Of a DNA stretch of 64,000 nucleotides, positions 11,801-23,698 are shown piece by piece (positions within the stretch are counted from its first letter, which is position 1; each line of letters starts with the position of its first letter). The stretch comes from Megachile rotundata (Eukaryota; Arthropoda; Insecta; Hymenoptera; Megachilidae). Location: positions 744,001-808,000 of the forward strand of contig NW_027473352.1 in the NCBI RefSeq assembly GCF_050947335.1, written 5' to 3'. The position numbers were made by a program, and so were the translations under genes. Below the pieces are notes generated by a model. It saw only the letters and a list, made by a program, of their open reading frames with translations, made no database searches and was not told the DNA's origin.

Positions 11801-13400
11801 GTGATTGTGTGACCGCGATTTTGTGACCGTGATTGTGTGACCGTGATTGATTGACCGTGATTGAGTGACCGTGATTGTGTGATCGTGTGATTGTGTGATT
11901 GTGTGATTGTGATTGTGTGATTGTGATTGTGTGATTGTGATTGTGTGATTGTGATTGTGTGATTGTGATTGTGTGATTGTGATTGTGTGATTGTGATTGC
12001 GTGATTGTGATTGTGTGATTGTGATTGTGTGATTGTGATTGTGTGATTGTGATTGTGTGATAGTGTCTGTGTGATTGTGTGACTGTGATTGTGTGATAGT
12101 GTCTGTGTGATTGTGTGAGTGTGTGATTGTGTGATTGTGTGATTGTGAGATTGTGTGATTGTGTGATTGAGTGATTGTGTGATTGTGTGATTGTGTGATT
12201 GTGTGATTGTGTGATTGTGTGATTGTGTGATTGTGTGATTGTGTGATTGTGTGATTGTGTGATTGTGTGATTGTGTGATTGTGTGATTGTGTGATTGTGT
12301 GATTGTGTGATTGTGTGACTGTGTGAGTGTGTGATTGTGTGATTGTGTGATTGTGTGATTGTGTGATTGTGTGATTGTGTGATTGTGTGATTGTGTGATT
12401 GTGTGTTTGTGTGATTGTGTGATTGTGTAATTGTGATTGTGCGATTGTGATTGTGTGATTGTGTGATTGTGTGATTGTGAGATTATGTGATTGTGTAATT
12501 GTGTTATTGTGTGATTGTGTGATTGTGTGATTGTGTGATTGTGTGATTGTGTGATTGTGTGATTGTGTGATTGTGTGATTGTGTGATTGTGTGATTGTGT
12601 GATTGTGTGATTGTGTGATTGTGTGATTGTGTGACCGTGATTGTGTGACCGCGATTTTGTGACCGTGATTGTGTGACCGTGATTGATTGACCGTGATTGA
12701 GTGACCGTGATTGTGTGATCGTGTGATTGTGTGATTGTGTGATTGTGATTGTGTGATTGTGATTGTGTGATTGTGATTGTGTGATTGTGATTGTGTGATT
12801 GTGATTGCGTGATTGTGATTGTGTGATTGTGATTGTGTGATTGTGATTGTGTGATTGTGATTGTGTGATAGTGTCTGTGTGATTGTGTGACTGTGATTGT
12901 GTGATAGTGTCTGTGTGATTGTGTGAGTGTGTGATTGTGTGATTGTGTGATTGTGAGATTGTGTGATTGTGTGATTGAGTGATTGTGTGATTGTGTGATT
13001 GTGTGATTGTGTGATTGTGTGATTGTGTGATTGTGTGATTGTGTGATTGTGTGATTGTGTGATTGTGTGATTGTGTGATTGTGTGATTGTGTGATTGTGT
13101 GATTGTGTGATTGTGTGATTGTGTGATTGTGTGACTGTGTGATTGTGTGATTGTGTGATTGTGTGATTGTGTGATTGTGTGATTGCGTGATTGTGATGGT
13201 GTGATGGTATGACTGTGTGATTGTGTGATTGTGTGATTGAGAGATTGTGTGATTGTGTGATTGAGTGATTGAGTGATTGTGTGCTTGTGTGATTGTGTGA
13301 TTTTGTGATTGAGTGATTGTGTGATTGTGTGATTGTGTGAATGTGTGATTGTGTGACCGTGATTGTGTGATTGATGATTGTGTGATTGTGTGATTGTGTG
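11801..13400. repeat. Tandem pair of ~0.83 kb repeats
   Basis: GCGATTTT at 11,815 recurs at 12,651 and GAGATTATG at 11,651 recurs at 12,479. Both copies run GACCGCG, GATTGATTG, a 14-bp-period tract with one GCGTG, paired TAGTGTCTG, GAGATTG, GATTGAG and then a long pure 8-mer run. The first copy then reads GACTG, GTGAGTG and GTAATTG. The second reads GACTG, GCGTG and GGTGTGATGGTATG, followed by an unusual GATTGAGAGATTG near 13,237. Confidence 0.75.
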
Positions 13401-13938
13401 ATTGTGTGATTGTGTGATTGTGTAACTGTGATTGTGCGATTGTGATTGTGTGATTGTGCGATTGTGTGATTGTGAGATTGTGTGATTGTGTGATTGTGTG
13501 ATTGTGTGATTGTGATTGTGTAATTGTGATTGTGCGATTGTGATTGTGTGATTGTGAGATTGTGTGAATTGTGTGATTGTGTGATTGTGTGAATGTGTGA
13601 TTGTGTGACCGTGATTGTGTGATTGATGATGGTGTGATTGTGTGATTGTGTGATTGTGTGATTGTGTGATTGTGTGATTGTGTGATTCTGTGATTGTGTG
13701 ATTGTGTGATTGTGTAATTGTGATTGTGCGATTGTGATTGTGTGATTGTGTAATTGTGTTATTGTGTGATTGTGTGATTGTGTGATTGTGTGATTGTGTG
13801 ATTGTGTGATTGTGTGATTGTGTGATTGTGTGATTGTGTGATTGTGTGATTGTGTGATTGTGTGATTGTGTGATTGTGTGATTGTGTGATTGTGTGATTG
13901 TGTGATTGTGTGATTGTGTGATTGTGTGATTGTGTGAT
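13401..13938. repeat. GTAACTG-GATGATGG module leading into a pure 8-mer run
   Basis: Ordered landmarks: GTAACTG (about 13,425), GCG units, GAGATTG, GTAATTG, GAATTG, GAATG, GATGATGG (about 13,623), TTCTG (about 13,687), GTAATTGTGTTATTG (about 13,750), then about 180 bp of unbroken TGTGATTG. This order precedes most type I clusters, for example at 19,090, 22,810, 28,782, 47,669, 57,733, 59,904 and 63,096. Confidence 0.75.
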
Positions 13939-14278
13939 TGGGTGATTGTGTGATTGTGTGATTGCGTGATTGTGTAGTTGTGCGATCGTGATTGTGTGAT
14001 CGTGATTGTGTGATTGCGTGATTGTGATTGTGTGATTGTGTGACTGTGATTGTGTGACCGTGATTGTGTGACCGTAATTGTGTGATCATGATTGTGTGAT
14101 CGTGATTGTGTGATCGTGATTGTGTGACCGTGATTGTGTGATCGTGACTTTGTGATTGTGTGATTGTGTGATTGTGTGATTGTGTGAATGTGTGATTGTG
14201 TTACCGTTATGGTGTGACCGTGATTGTGTGGTTGCGACAGTGTGATTGTGACTGTGTGATTGTGTGAGTGTGTTATTG
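13939..14278. repeat. Type I landmark cluster
   Basis: Complete type I set: GGGTG, TAGTTG, TGATCA at about 14,087, GACTTTG, GTTACCGTTATGG and GCGACAG. Confidence 0.8.
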
Positions 14279-15470
14279 TGTGATTGTGTGATTGTGTGAC
14301 CGTGTGATTGTGTGATTTTGTGATTGTGTGATTGTGTGATTGTGTGACCGTGATTGTGTGACCGCGATTTTGTGACCGTGATTGTGTGACCGTGATTGAT
14401 TGACCGTGATTGAGTGACCGTGATTGTGTGATCGTGTGATTGTGTGATTGTGTGATTGTGATTGTGTGATTGTGATTGTGTGATTGTGATTGTGTGATAG
14501 TGTCTGTGTGATTGTGTGATTGGGATTGTGTGATAGTGTCTGTGTGATTGTGTGAGTGTGTGATTGTGTGATTGTGTGATTGTGTGATTGTGTGATTGTG
14601 TGATTGAGTGATTGTGTGATTGTGTGATTGTGTGATTGTGTGCTTGTGTGATTGTGTGATTTTGTGATTGAGTGATTGTGTGATTGTGTGATTGTGTGAA
14701 TGTGTGATTGTGTGACCGTGATTGTGTGATTGATGATTGTGTGATTGTGATTGTGTGATTGTGATTGTGTGATAGTGTCTGTGTGATTGTGTGATTGTGA
14801 TTGTGTGATAGTGTCTGTGTGATTGTGTGATTGTGTGATTGTGTGATTGTGTGATTGTGTAATTGTGATTGTGCGATTGTGATTGTGTGATTGTGTGATT
14901 GTGTGATTTTGAGATGGTGTGATTGTGTGATTGTGTGATTGTGTGATTGTGATTGTGTAATTGTGATTGTGCGATTGTGATTGTGTAATTGTGAGATTGT
15001 GTGAATTGTGTGATTGTGTGATTGTGTGAATGTGTGATTGTGTGACCGTGATTGTGTGATTGATGATGGTGTGATTGTGTGATTGTGTGATTGTGTGATT
15101 GTGTGATTGTGTGATTCTGTGATTGTGTGATTGTGTGATTGTGTAATTGTGATTGTGCGATTGTGATTGTGTGATTGTGTGATTGTGAGATTGTGTGATT
15201 GTGTGATTGTGTGATTATGTGATTGTGTGATTGTGTGATTGTGATTGTGTGATTGTGTGATTGTGTGATTGTGTGATTGTGAGATTGTGTGAATTGTGTG
15301 ATTGTGTGATTGTGTGATTGTGTGATTGTGTGATTGTGTGATTGTGTGATTGTGTGATTGTGTGATTGTGTGATTGTGTGATTGTGTAATTGTGATTGTG
15401 CGATTGTGATTGTGTGATTGTGTGATTGTGTGATTTTGAGATTATGTGATTGTGTAATTGTGTTATTGTG
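14279..15470. repeat. Post-type I module with doubled TAGTGTCTG pairs
   Basis: Order: GACCGTGTG, GACCGCG, GATTGATTG, GATCGTG, short 14-bp tract, TAGTGTCTG twice (14,497 and 14,533), GATTGAG, GCTTG (14,642), GAATG, GATGATTG (14,730), short 14-bp tract, TAGTGTCTG twice again (14,772 and 14,808), GATTTTGAGATGG (14,905), GATGATGG (15,062), TTCTG, GATTATG (15,214), GAATTG, GATTTTGAGATTATG (15,433). The same order follows the type I clusters at 25,779, 48,178, 54,874 and 60,429. Confidence 0.75.
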
Positions 15471-16660
15471 TGATTGTGTGATTGTGTGATTGTGTGATTG
15501 TGTGATTGTGTGATTGTGTGATTGTGTGATTGAGTGATTGTGTGATTGTGTGATTGTGTGATTGTGTGAATGTGTGATTGTGTGACCGTGATTGTGTGAT
15601 TGTGTGATTGTGTGATTGTGTGATTGTGTGATTGTGTGATTGTGTGATTGTGTGATTGTGTGATTGTGTAACTGTGATTGTGCGATTGTGATTGTGTGAT
15701 TGTGCGATTGTGTGATTGTGAGATTGTGTGATTGTGTGATTGTGTGATTGTGTGATTGTGATTGTGTAATTGTGATTGTGCGATTGTGATTGTGTGATTG
15801 TGAGATTGTGTGAATTGTGTGATTGTGTGATTGTGTGAATGTGTGATTGTGTGACCGTGATTGTGTGATTGATGATGGTGTGATTGTGTGATTGTGTGAT
15901 TGTGTGATTGTGTGATTGTGTGATTGTGTGATTCTGTGATTGTGTGATTGTGTGATTGTGTAATTGTGATTGTGCGATTGTGATTGTGTGATTGTGTAAT
16001 TGTGTTATTGTGTGATTGTGTGATTGTGTGATTGTGTGATTGTGTGATTGTGTGATTGTGTGATTGTGTGATTGTGTGATTGTGTGATTGTGTGATTGTG
16101 TGATTGTGTGATTGTGTGATTGTGTGATTGTGTGATTGTGTGATTGTGTGATTGTGTGATTGTGTGATTGTGTGATTGTGTGATTGTGTGATTGTGTGAT
16201 TGGGTGATTGTGTGATTGTGTGATTGCGTGATTGTGTAGTTGTGCGATCGTGATTGTGTGATCGTGATTGTGTGATTGCGTGATTGTGATTGTGTGATTG
16301 TGTGACTGTGATTGTGTGACCGTGATTGTGTGACCGTGATCGTGTGATCGTGACTTTGTGATTGTGTGTTTGTGTGATTGTGTGATTGTGTGATTGTGTG
16401 AATGTGTGATTGTGTTACCGTTATGGTGTGACCGTGATTGTGTGGTTGCGACAGTGTGATTGTGACTGTGTGATTGTGTGAGTGTGTTATTGTGTGATTG
16501 TGTGATTGTGTGACCGTGTGATTGTGTGATTTTGTGATTGTGTGATTGTGTGATTGTGTGACCGTGACTGTGTGACCGCGATTTTGTGACCGTGATTGTG
16601 TGACCGTGATTGATTGACCGTGATTGAGTGACCGTGATTGTGTGATCGTGTGATTGTGTG
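15471..16660. repeat. Dispersed 1.1 kb block (partner at 25,130-26,230)
   Basis: Contains GAATG-GACCG without the usual following GATGATTG (about 15,570-15,610), GTAACTG (15,668), GATGATGG (15,872), a ~187-bp pure 8-mer run (16,012-16,198) and a type I cluster in which one GACCG joins directly to GATCG with the TGATCA segment missing. Both oddities recur together about 9.6 kb downstream. At the left edge (about 15,470-15,540) it joins a GTGTTATTG run, unlike the left flank of the partner. Confidence 0.7.
16200..16492. repeat. Type I cluster lacking the TGATCA segment
   Basis: Has GGGTG, TAGTTG, GACTTTG, TTATGG and GCGACAG. After the second GACCG it goes straight to GATCGTGTGATCGTGACTTTG, losing GTAATTG, TGATCA and neighbouring units (roughly 60-70 bp). 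A GTGTTTG unit near 16,368 is private. Confidence 0.75.
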
Positions 16661-17319
16661 ATTGTGTGATTGTGATTGTGTGATTGTGATTGTGTGATTG
16701 TGATTGTGTGATTGTGATTGTGTGATTGTGATTGTGTGATTGTGATTGCGTGATTGTGATTGTGTGATTGTGATTGTGTGATTGTGATTGTGTGATTGTG
16801 ATTGTGTGATTGTGATTGTGTGATAGTGTCTGTGTGACTGTGATTGTGTGATAGTGTCTGTGTGATTGTGTGAGTGTGTGATTGTGTGATTGTGTGATTG
16901 TGAGATTGTGTGATTGTGTGATTGAGTGATTGTGTGATTGTGTGATTGTGTGATTGTGTGATTGTGTGATTGTGTGATTGTGTGATTGTGTGATTGTGTG
17001 ATTGTGTGATTGTGTGATTGTGTGATTGTGTGATTGTGTGATTGTGTGATTGTGTGATTGTATGATTGTGTGATTGTGTGATTGTGTGATTGTGTGATTG
17101 TGTGATTGTGTGATTGTGTGACTGTGTGATTGTGTGATTGTGTGATTGTGTGATTGTGTGATTGTGTGATTGTGTGATTGTGTGATTGTGTGATTGTGTG
17201 ATTGTGTGATTGTGTGATTGTGTGATTGTGTGATTGTGTGATTGTGTAATTGTGATTGTGCGATTGTGATTGTGTGATTGTGTGATTGTGTGATTGTGAG
17301 ATTATGTGATTGTGTAATT
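16661..17319. repeat. 14-bp tract, TAGTGTCTG pair and long 8-mer run
   Basis: A 14-bp-period tract of about 150 bp with one GCGTG (16,747) is followed by TAGTGTCTG at 16,824 and 16,851, where the second follows more closely than usual. Then come GTGAGTG, GAGATTG, GATTGAG, a long 8-mer run broken by a single GTATG near 17,061 and GACTG near 17,120, and GTAATTG, GAGATTATG and GTGTTATTG. No gene. Confidence 0.75.
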
Positions 17320-19060
17320 GTGTTATTGTGTGATTGTGTGATTGTGTGATTGTGTGATTGTGTGATTGTGTGATTGTGTGATTGTGTGATTGTGTGATTG
17401 TGTGATTGTGTGATTGTGTGATTGTGTGATTGTGTGACCGTGATTGTGTGACCGCGATTTTGTGACCGTGATTGTGTGACCGTGATTGATTGACCGTGAT
17501 TGAGTGACCGTGATTGTGTGATCGTGTGATTGTGTGATTGTGTGATTGTGATTGTGTGATTGTGATTGTGTGATTGTGATTGTGTGATTGTGATTGTGTG
17601 ATTGTGATTGTGTGATTGTGATTGTGTGATTGTGATTGTGTGATTGTGATTGCGTGATTGTGATTGTGTGATTGTGATTGTGTGATTGTGATTGTGTGAT
17701 TGTGATTGTGTGATAGTGTCTGTGTGATTGTGTGACTGTGATTGTGTGATAGTGTCTGTGTGATTGTGTGAGTGTGTGATTGTGTGATTGTGTGATTGTG
17801 AGATTGTGTGATTGTGTGATTGAGTGATTGTGTGATTGTGTGATTGTGTGATTGTGTGATTGTGTGATTGTGTGATTGTGTGATTGTGTGATTGTGTGAT
17901 TGTGTGATTGTGTGATTGTGTGATTGTGTGATTGTGTGATTGTGTGATTGTGTGATTGTGTGATTGTGTGATTGTGTGATTGTGTGACTGTGTGATTGTG
18001 TGATTGTGTGATTGTGTGATTGTGTGATTGTGTGATTGCGTGATTGTGATGGTGTGATGGTATGACTGTGTGATTGTGTGATTGTGTGATTGTGAGATTG
18101 TGTGATTGTGTGATTGAGTGATTGAGTGATTGTGTGCTTGTGTGATTGTGTGATTTTGTGATTGAGTGATTGTGTGATTGTGTGATTGTGTGAATGTGTG
18201 ATTGTGTGACCGTGATTGTGTGATTGATGATTGTGTGATTGTGTGATTGTGTGATTGTGTGATTGTGTGATTGTGTGACCGTGATTGTGTGACCGCGATT
18301 TTGTGACCGTGATTGTGTGACCGTGATTGATTGACCGTGATTGAGTGACCGTGATTGTGTGATCGTGTGATTGTGTGATTGTGTGATTGTGATTGTGTGA
18401 TTGTGATTGTGTGATTGTGATTGTGTGATTGTGAGTGTGTGATTGTGATTGTGTGATTGTGATTGCGTGATTGTGATTGTGTGATTGTGATTGTGTGATT
18501 GTGATTGTGTGATTGTGATTGTGTGATAGTGTCTGTGTGATTGTGTGACTGTGATTGTGTGATAGTGTCTGTGTGATTGTGTGAGTGTGTGATTGTGTGA
18601 TTGTGTGATTGTGAGATTGCGTGATTGTGTGATTGAGTGATTGTGTGATTGTGTGATTGTGTGATTGTGTGATTGTGTGATTGTGTGATTGTGTGATTGT
18701 GTGATTGTGTGATTGTGTGATTGTGTGATTGTGTGATTGTGTGATTGTGTGATTGTGTGATTGTGTGATTGTGTGATTGTGTGATTGTGTGACTGTGTGA
18801 TTGTGTGATTGTGTGATTGTGTGATTGTGTGATTGTGTGATTGTGTGATTGCGTGATTGTGATGGTGTGATGGTATGACTGTGTGATTGTGTGATTGTGT
18901 GATTGTGAGATTGTGTGATTGTGTGATTGAGTGATTGAGTGATTGTGTGCTTGTGTGATTGTGTGATTTTGTGATTGAGTGATTGTGTGATTGTGTGATT
19001 GTGTGAATGTGTGATTGTGTGACCGTGATTGTGTGATTGATGATTGTGTGATTGTGTGAT
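17320..19060. repeat. Tandem pair of ~0.81-0.84 kb repeats
   Basis: GCGATTTT at 17,454 recurs at 18,295, and GATGATTG at 18,226 recurs at 19,039. Both copies run GACCGCG, GATTGATTG, 14-bp tract, two TAGTGTCTG, GAGATTG, GATTGAG, 8-mer run, GACTG, GGTGTGATGGTATG, two GATTGAG, GCTTG, GATTTTG, GAATG, GACCG, GATGATTG. The junction near 18,240-18,278 puts GACCGTG soon after GATGATTG where GTAACTG is normally found. The second copy has private GTGAGTG (18,432) and GAGATTGCG (18,611). Confidence 0.78.
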
Positions 19061-19589
19061 TGTGTGATTGTGTGATTGTGTGATTGTGTAACTGTGATTG
19101 TGCGATTGTGATTGTGTGATTGTGCGATTGTGTGATTGTGAGATTGTGTGATTGTGTGATTGTGTGATTGTGTGATTGTGATTGTGTAATTGTGAATGTG
19201 CGATTGTGATTGTGTGATTGTGAGATTGTGTGAATTGTGTGATTGTGTGATTGTGTGAATGTGTGATTGTGTGACCGTGATTGTGTGATTGATGATGGTG
19301 TGATTGTGTGATTGTGTGATTGTGTGATTGTGTGATTGTGTGATTGTGTGATTCTGTGAATGTGTGATTGTGTGATTGTGTAATTGTGATTGTGCGATTG
19401 TGATTGTGTGATTGTGTAATTGTGTTATTGTGTGATTGTGTGATTGTGTGATTGTGTGATTGTGTGATTGTGTGATTGTGTGATTGTGTGATTGTGTGAT
19501 TGTGTGATTGTGTGATTGTGTGATTGTGTGATTGTGTGATTGTGTGATTGTGTGATTGTGTGATTGTGTGATTGTGTGATTGTGTGATT

Positions 19590-19922
19590 GGGTGATTGTG
19601 TGATTGTGTGATTGCGTGATTGTGTAGTTGTGCGATCGTGATTGTGTGATCGTGATTGTGTGATTGCGTGATTGTGATTGTGTGATTGTGTGACTGTGAT
19701 TGTGTGACCGTGATTGTGTGACCGTAATTGTGTGATCATGATTGTGTGATCGTGATTGTGTGATCGTGATTGTGTGACCGTGATTGTGTGATCGTGACTT
19801 TGTGATTGTGTGATTGTGTGATTGTGTGAATGTGTGATTGTGTTACCGTTATGGTGTGACCGTGATTGTGTGGTTGCGACAGTGTGATTGTGACTGTGTG
19901 ATTGTGTGAGTGTGTTATTGTG
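19590..19922. repeat. Type I landmark cluster
   Basis: Complete type I set with TGATCA at about 19,734. First half of a type I-type II pair. Confidence 0.8.
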
Positions 19923-20756
19923 TGATTGTGTGATTGTGTGACCGTGTGATTGTGTGATTGTGTGATTGTGTGATTGTGTGATTGTGTGACCGTGATTGTG
20001 TGACCGCGATTTTGTGACCGTGATTGTGTGACCGTGATTGATTGACCGTGATTGAGTGACCGTGATTGTGTGATCGTGTGATTGTGTGATTGTGTGATTG
20101 TGATTGTGTGATTGTGATTGTGTGATTGTGATTGTGTGATAGTGTCTGTGTGATTGTGTGATTGTGATTGTGTGATAGTGTCTGTGTGATTGTGTGAGTG
20201 TGTGATTGTGTGATTGTGTGATTGTGTGATTGTGTGATTGTGTGATTGAGTGATTGTGTGATTGTGTGATTGTGTGATTGTGTGCTTGTGTGATTGTGTG
20301 ATTTTGTGATTGAGTGATTGTGTGATTGTGTGATTGTGTGAATGTGTGATTGTGTGACCGTGATTGTGTGATTGATGATTGTGTGACTGTGTGATTGTGT
20401 GATTGTGTGATTGTGTGATTGTGTGATTGTGTGATTGTGTGATTGTGTGATTGTGTGATTGTGATTGTGTGATTGAGTGATTGTGTGATTGTGTGATTGT
20501 GTGATTGAGTGATTGTGTGATTTTGTGATTGTGTGATTTTGTGATTGAGTGATTGTGTGATTGTGTGATTGTGTGATTGTGTGATTGTGTGATTGTGTGG
20601 TTGTGTGATTGTGTGACTGTGTGATTGTGTGATTGTGTGATTGTGCGATTGTGATTGTGTGATTGTGTGATTGTGTGATTGTGTGATTGTGTGACTGTGT
20701 GATTGTGTGATTGTGTGATTGTGTGATTGTGTGATTGTGTGATTGTGTGATTGTGT

Positions 20757-21122
20757 GATGGTGTCATTGTGTGATTGCGTGATTGTGTGATTGTGTGATT
20801 GTGTGATTGTGTGATTGCGTGATTGTGTGGTTGTGCGATCGTGATTGTGTGATCGTGATTGTGTGATTGCGTGATTGTGATTGTGTGATTGTGTGACTGT
20901 GATTGTGTGACCGTGATTGTGTGACCGTAATTGTGTGATCATGATTGTGTGATCGTGATTGTGTGATCGTGATTGTGTGACCGTGATTGTGTGATCGTGA
21001 TTTTGTGATTGTGTGATTGTGTGATTGTGTGAATGTGTGATTGTGTTACCGTTATTGTGTGACCGTGATTGTGTGGTTGCGACTGTGTGATTGTGACTGT
21101 GTGATTGTGTGAGTGTGTTATT
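20757..21122. repeat. Type II landmark cluster
   Basis: Complete type II set: GATGGTGTCATTG, GTGGTTGTGCG, TGATCA at about 20,937, GATTTTG, TTATTG and GCGACTG. Confidence 0.8.
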
Positions 21123-21310
21123 GTGTGATTGAGTGATTGTGTGACTGTGTGATTGTGTGATTGTGTGATTTTGTGATTGTGTGATTGTGTGATTGTGTGA
21201 CCGTGATTGTGTGACCGCGATTTTGTGACCGTGATTGTGTGACCGTGATTGAGTGACCGTGATTGAGTGACCGTGATTGTGTGATCGTGTGATTGTGTGA
21301 TTGTGTGATT

Positions 21311-23350
21311 GTGATTGTGTGATAGTGTCTGTGTGATTGTGTGAGTGTGTGATTGTGTGATTGTGTGATTGTGAGATTATGTGATTGTGTAATTGTGTTA
21401 TTGTGTGATTGTGTGATTGTGTGATTGTGTGATTGTGTGATTGTGTGATTGTGTGATTGTGTGATTGTGTGATTGTGTGATTGTGTGATTGTGATTGTGT
21501 GATTGTGATTGTGTGATTGTGATTGTGTGATTGTGATTGCGTGATTGTGATTGTGTGATTGTGATTGTGTGATTGTGATTGTGTGATTGTGATTGTGTGA
21601 TAGTGTCTGTGTGATTGTGTGACTGTGATTGTGTGATAGTGTCTGTGTGATTGTGTGAGTGTGTGATTGTGTGATTGTGTGATTGTGAGATTGTGTGATT
21701 GTGTGATTGAGTGATTGTGTGATTGTGTGATTGTGTGATTGTGTGATTGTGTGATTGTGTGATTGTGTGATTGTGTGATTGTGTGATTGTGTGATTGTGT
21801 GATTGTGTGATTGTGTGATTGTGTGATTGTGTGATTGTGTGATTGTGTGATTGTGTGATTGTGTGATTGTGTGATTGTGTGATTGTGTGATTGTGTGATT
21901 GTGTGATTGTGTGATTGTGTGATTGTGTGATTGTGTGATTGTGTGATTGTGTGATTGTGTGATTGTGTGATTGTGTGATTGTGTGATTGTGTGATTGTGT
22001 GATTGTGTGATTGTGTAATTGTGATTGTGCGATTGTGATTGTGTGATTGTGTGATTGTGTGATTGTGAGATTATGTGATTGTGTAATTGTGTTATTGTGT
22101 GATTGTGTGATTGTGTGATTGTGTGATTGTGTGATTGTGTGATTGTGTGATTGTGTGATTGTGTGATTGTGTGATTGTGTGACTGTGTGATTGTGTGACC
22201 GTGATTGTGTGACCGCGATGTTGTGACCGTGATTGTGTGACCGTGATTGACTGACCGTGATTGAGTGACCGTGATTGTGTGATCGTGTGATTGTGTGATT
22301 GTGTGATTGTGATTGTGTGATTGTGATTGTGTGATTGTGATTGTGTGATTGTGATTGTGTGATTGTGATTGCGTGATTGTGATTGTGTGATTGTGATTGT
22401 GTGATTGTGATTGTGTGATTGTGATTGTGTGATAGTGTCTGTGTGATTGTGTGACTGTGATTGTGTGATAGTGTCTGTGTGATTGTGTGAGTGTGTGATT
22501 GTGTGATTGTGTGATTGTGTGACTGTGTGATTGTGTGATTGTGTGATTGTGTGATTGTGTGATTGTGTGATTGCGTGATTGTGATGGTGTGATGGTATGA
22601 CTGTGTGATTGTGTGATTGTGTGATTGTGAGATTGTGTGATTGTGTGATTGAGTGATTGAGTGATTGTGTGCTTGTGTGATTGTGTGATTTTGTGATTGA
22701 GTGATTGTGTGATTGTGTGATTGTGTGAATGTGTGATTGTGTGACCGTGATTGTGTGATTGATGATTGTGTGATTGTGTGATTGTGTGATTGTGTGATTG
22801 TGTGATTGTGTAACTGTGATTGTGCGATTGTGATTGTGTGATTGTGCGATTGTGTGATTGTGAGATTGTGTGATTGTGTGATTGTGTGATTGTGTGATTG
22901 TGATTGTGTAATTGTGATTGTGCGATTGTGATTGTGTGATTGTGAGATTGTGTGAATTGTGTGATTGTGTGATTGTGTGAATGTGTGATTGTGTGACCGT
23001 GATTGTGTGATTGATGATGGTGTGATTGTGTGATTGTGTGATTGTGTGATTGTGTGATTGTGTGATTGTGTGATTCTGTGATTGTGTGATTGTGTGATTG
23101 TGTAATTGTGATTGTGCGATTGTGATTGTGTGATTGTGTAATTGTGTTATTGTGTTATTGTGTGATTGTGTGATTGTGTGATTGTGTGATTGTGTGATTG
23201 TGTGATTGTGTGATTGTGTGATTGTGTGATTGTGTGATTGTGTGATTGTGTGATTGTGTGATTGTGTGATTGTGTGATTGTGTGATTGTGTGATTGTGTG
23301 ATTGTGTGATTGTGTGATTGTGTGATTGTGCGATTGTGTGATTGTGTGAT
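21311..23350. repeat. Repeat segment with two 14-bp tracts and the longest pure 8-mer run
   Basis: Order: GAGATTATG (21,373), GTGTTATTG, 8-mer run, 14-bp tract (21,487-21,600), TAGTGTCTG pair, GATTGAG (21,709), the ~300-bp pure run, GTAATTG (22,016), GAGATTATG (22,067), GACCGCGATGTTG (22,217; elsewhere GATTTTG), GATTGACTGACCG (about 22,246; elsewhere GATTGATTG), 14-bp tract, TAGTGTCTG pair, GACTG, GGTGTGATGGTATG (about 22,590), GCTTG, GATGATTG, GTAACTG (22,810), GATGATGG (23,011), then GTGTTATTG twice in a row (about 23,145-23,160). The GATTGAG and GAGATTG units usually found between TAGTGTCTG and GACTG are missing near 22,500, a probable internal deletion. Confidence 0.72.
21715..22014. repeat. 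~300-bp run of unbroken TGTGATTG
   Basis: About 37 consecutive 8-mers with no variant base, the longest pure run I noticed. Other pure runs, of about 160-190 bp, lie near 13,760, 16,012, 24,766, 25,592, 27,650, 47,213, 52,985, 58,080, 60,246 and 63,440. Such runs suggest recent local expansion by slippage or unequal exchange. Confidence 0.8.
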
Positions 23351-23698
23351 TGGGTGATTGTGTGATTGTGTGATTGCGTGATTGTGTAGTTGTGCGATCG
23401 TGATTGTGTGATCGTGATTGTGTCATTGCGTGATTGTGATTGTGTGATTGTGTGACTGTGATTGTGTGACCGTGATTGTGTGACCGTAATTGTGTGATCA
23501 TGATTGTGTGATCGTGATTGTGTGATCGTGATTGTGTGACCGTGATTGTGTGATCGTGACTTTGTGATTGTGTGATTGTGTGATTGTGTGATTGTGTGAT
23601 TGTGTGAATGTGTGATTGTGTTACCGTTATGGTGTGACCGTGATTGTGTGGTTGCGACAGTGTGATTGTGACTGTGTGATTGTGTGAGTGTGTTATTG
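23351..23698. repeat. Type I landmark cluster with a GTCATTGCG variant
   Basis: Type I set complete, TGATCA at about 23,496. A private G-to-C change gives GTCATTGCG near 23,422, and two extra 8-mers precede GAATG. Confidence 0.8.

Larger units (their letters stand above)
19061..21310. repeat. Type I-type II cassette
   Basis: Runs GTAACTG (19,088), GTGAATGTGCG (about 19,190), GATGATGG (about 19,290), TTCTGTGAATG (about 19,352), GTGTTATTG, 8-mer run, type I cluster, GACCGCG, paired TAGTGTCTG (20,140 and 20,175), GCTTG (20,284), GATGATTG (20,373), a GATTGAG/GATTTTG ladder, GTGGTTG, type II cluster, GACCGCG (21,217), two GACCGTGATTGAG and TAGTGTCTG (21,323). The I-to-II TGATCA spacing is about 1,203 bp. 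After GACCGTGTG the usual GATTTTG is replaced by GATTGTG. Confidence 0.75.
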
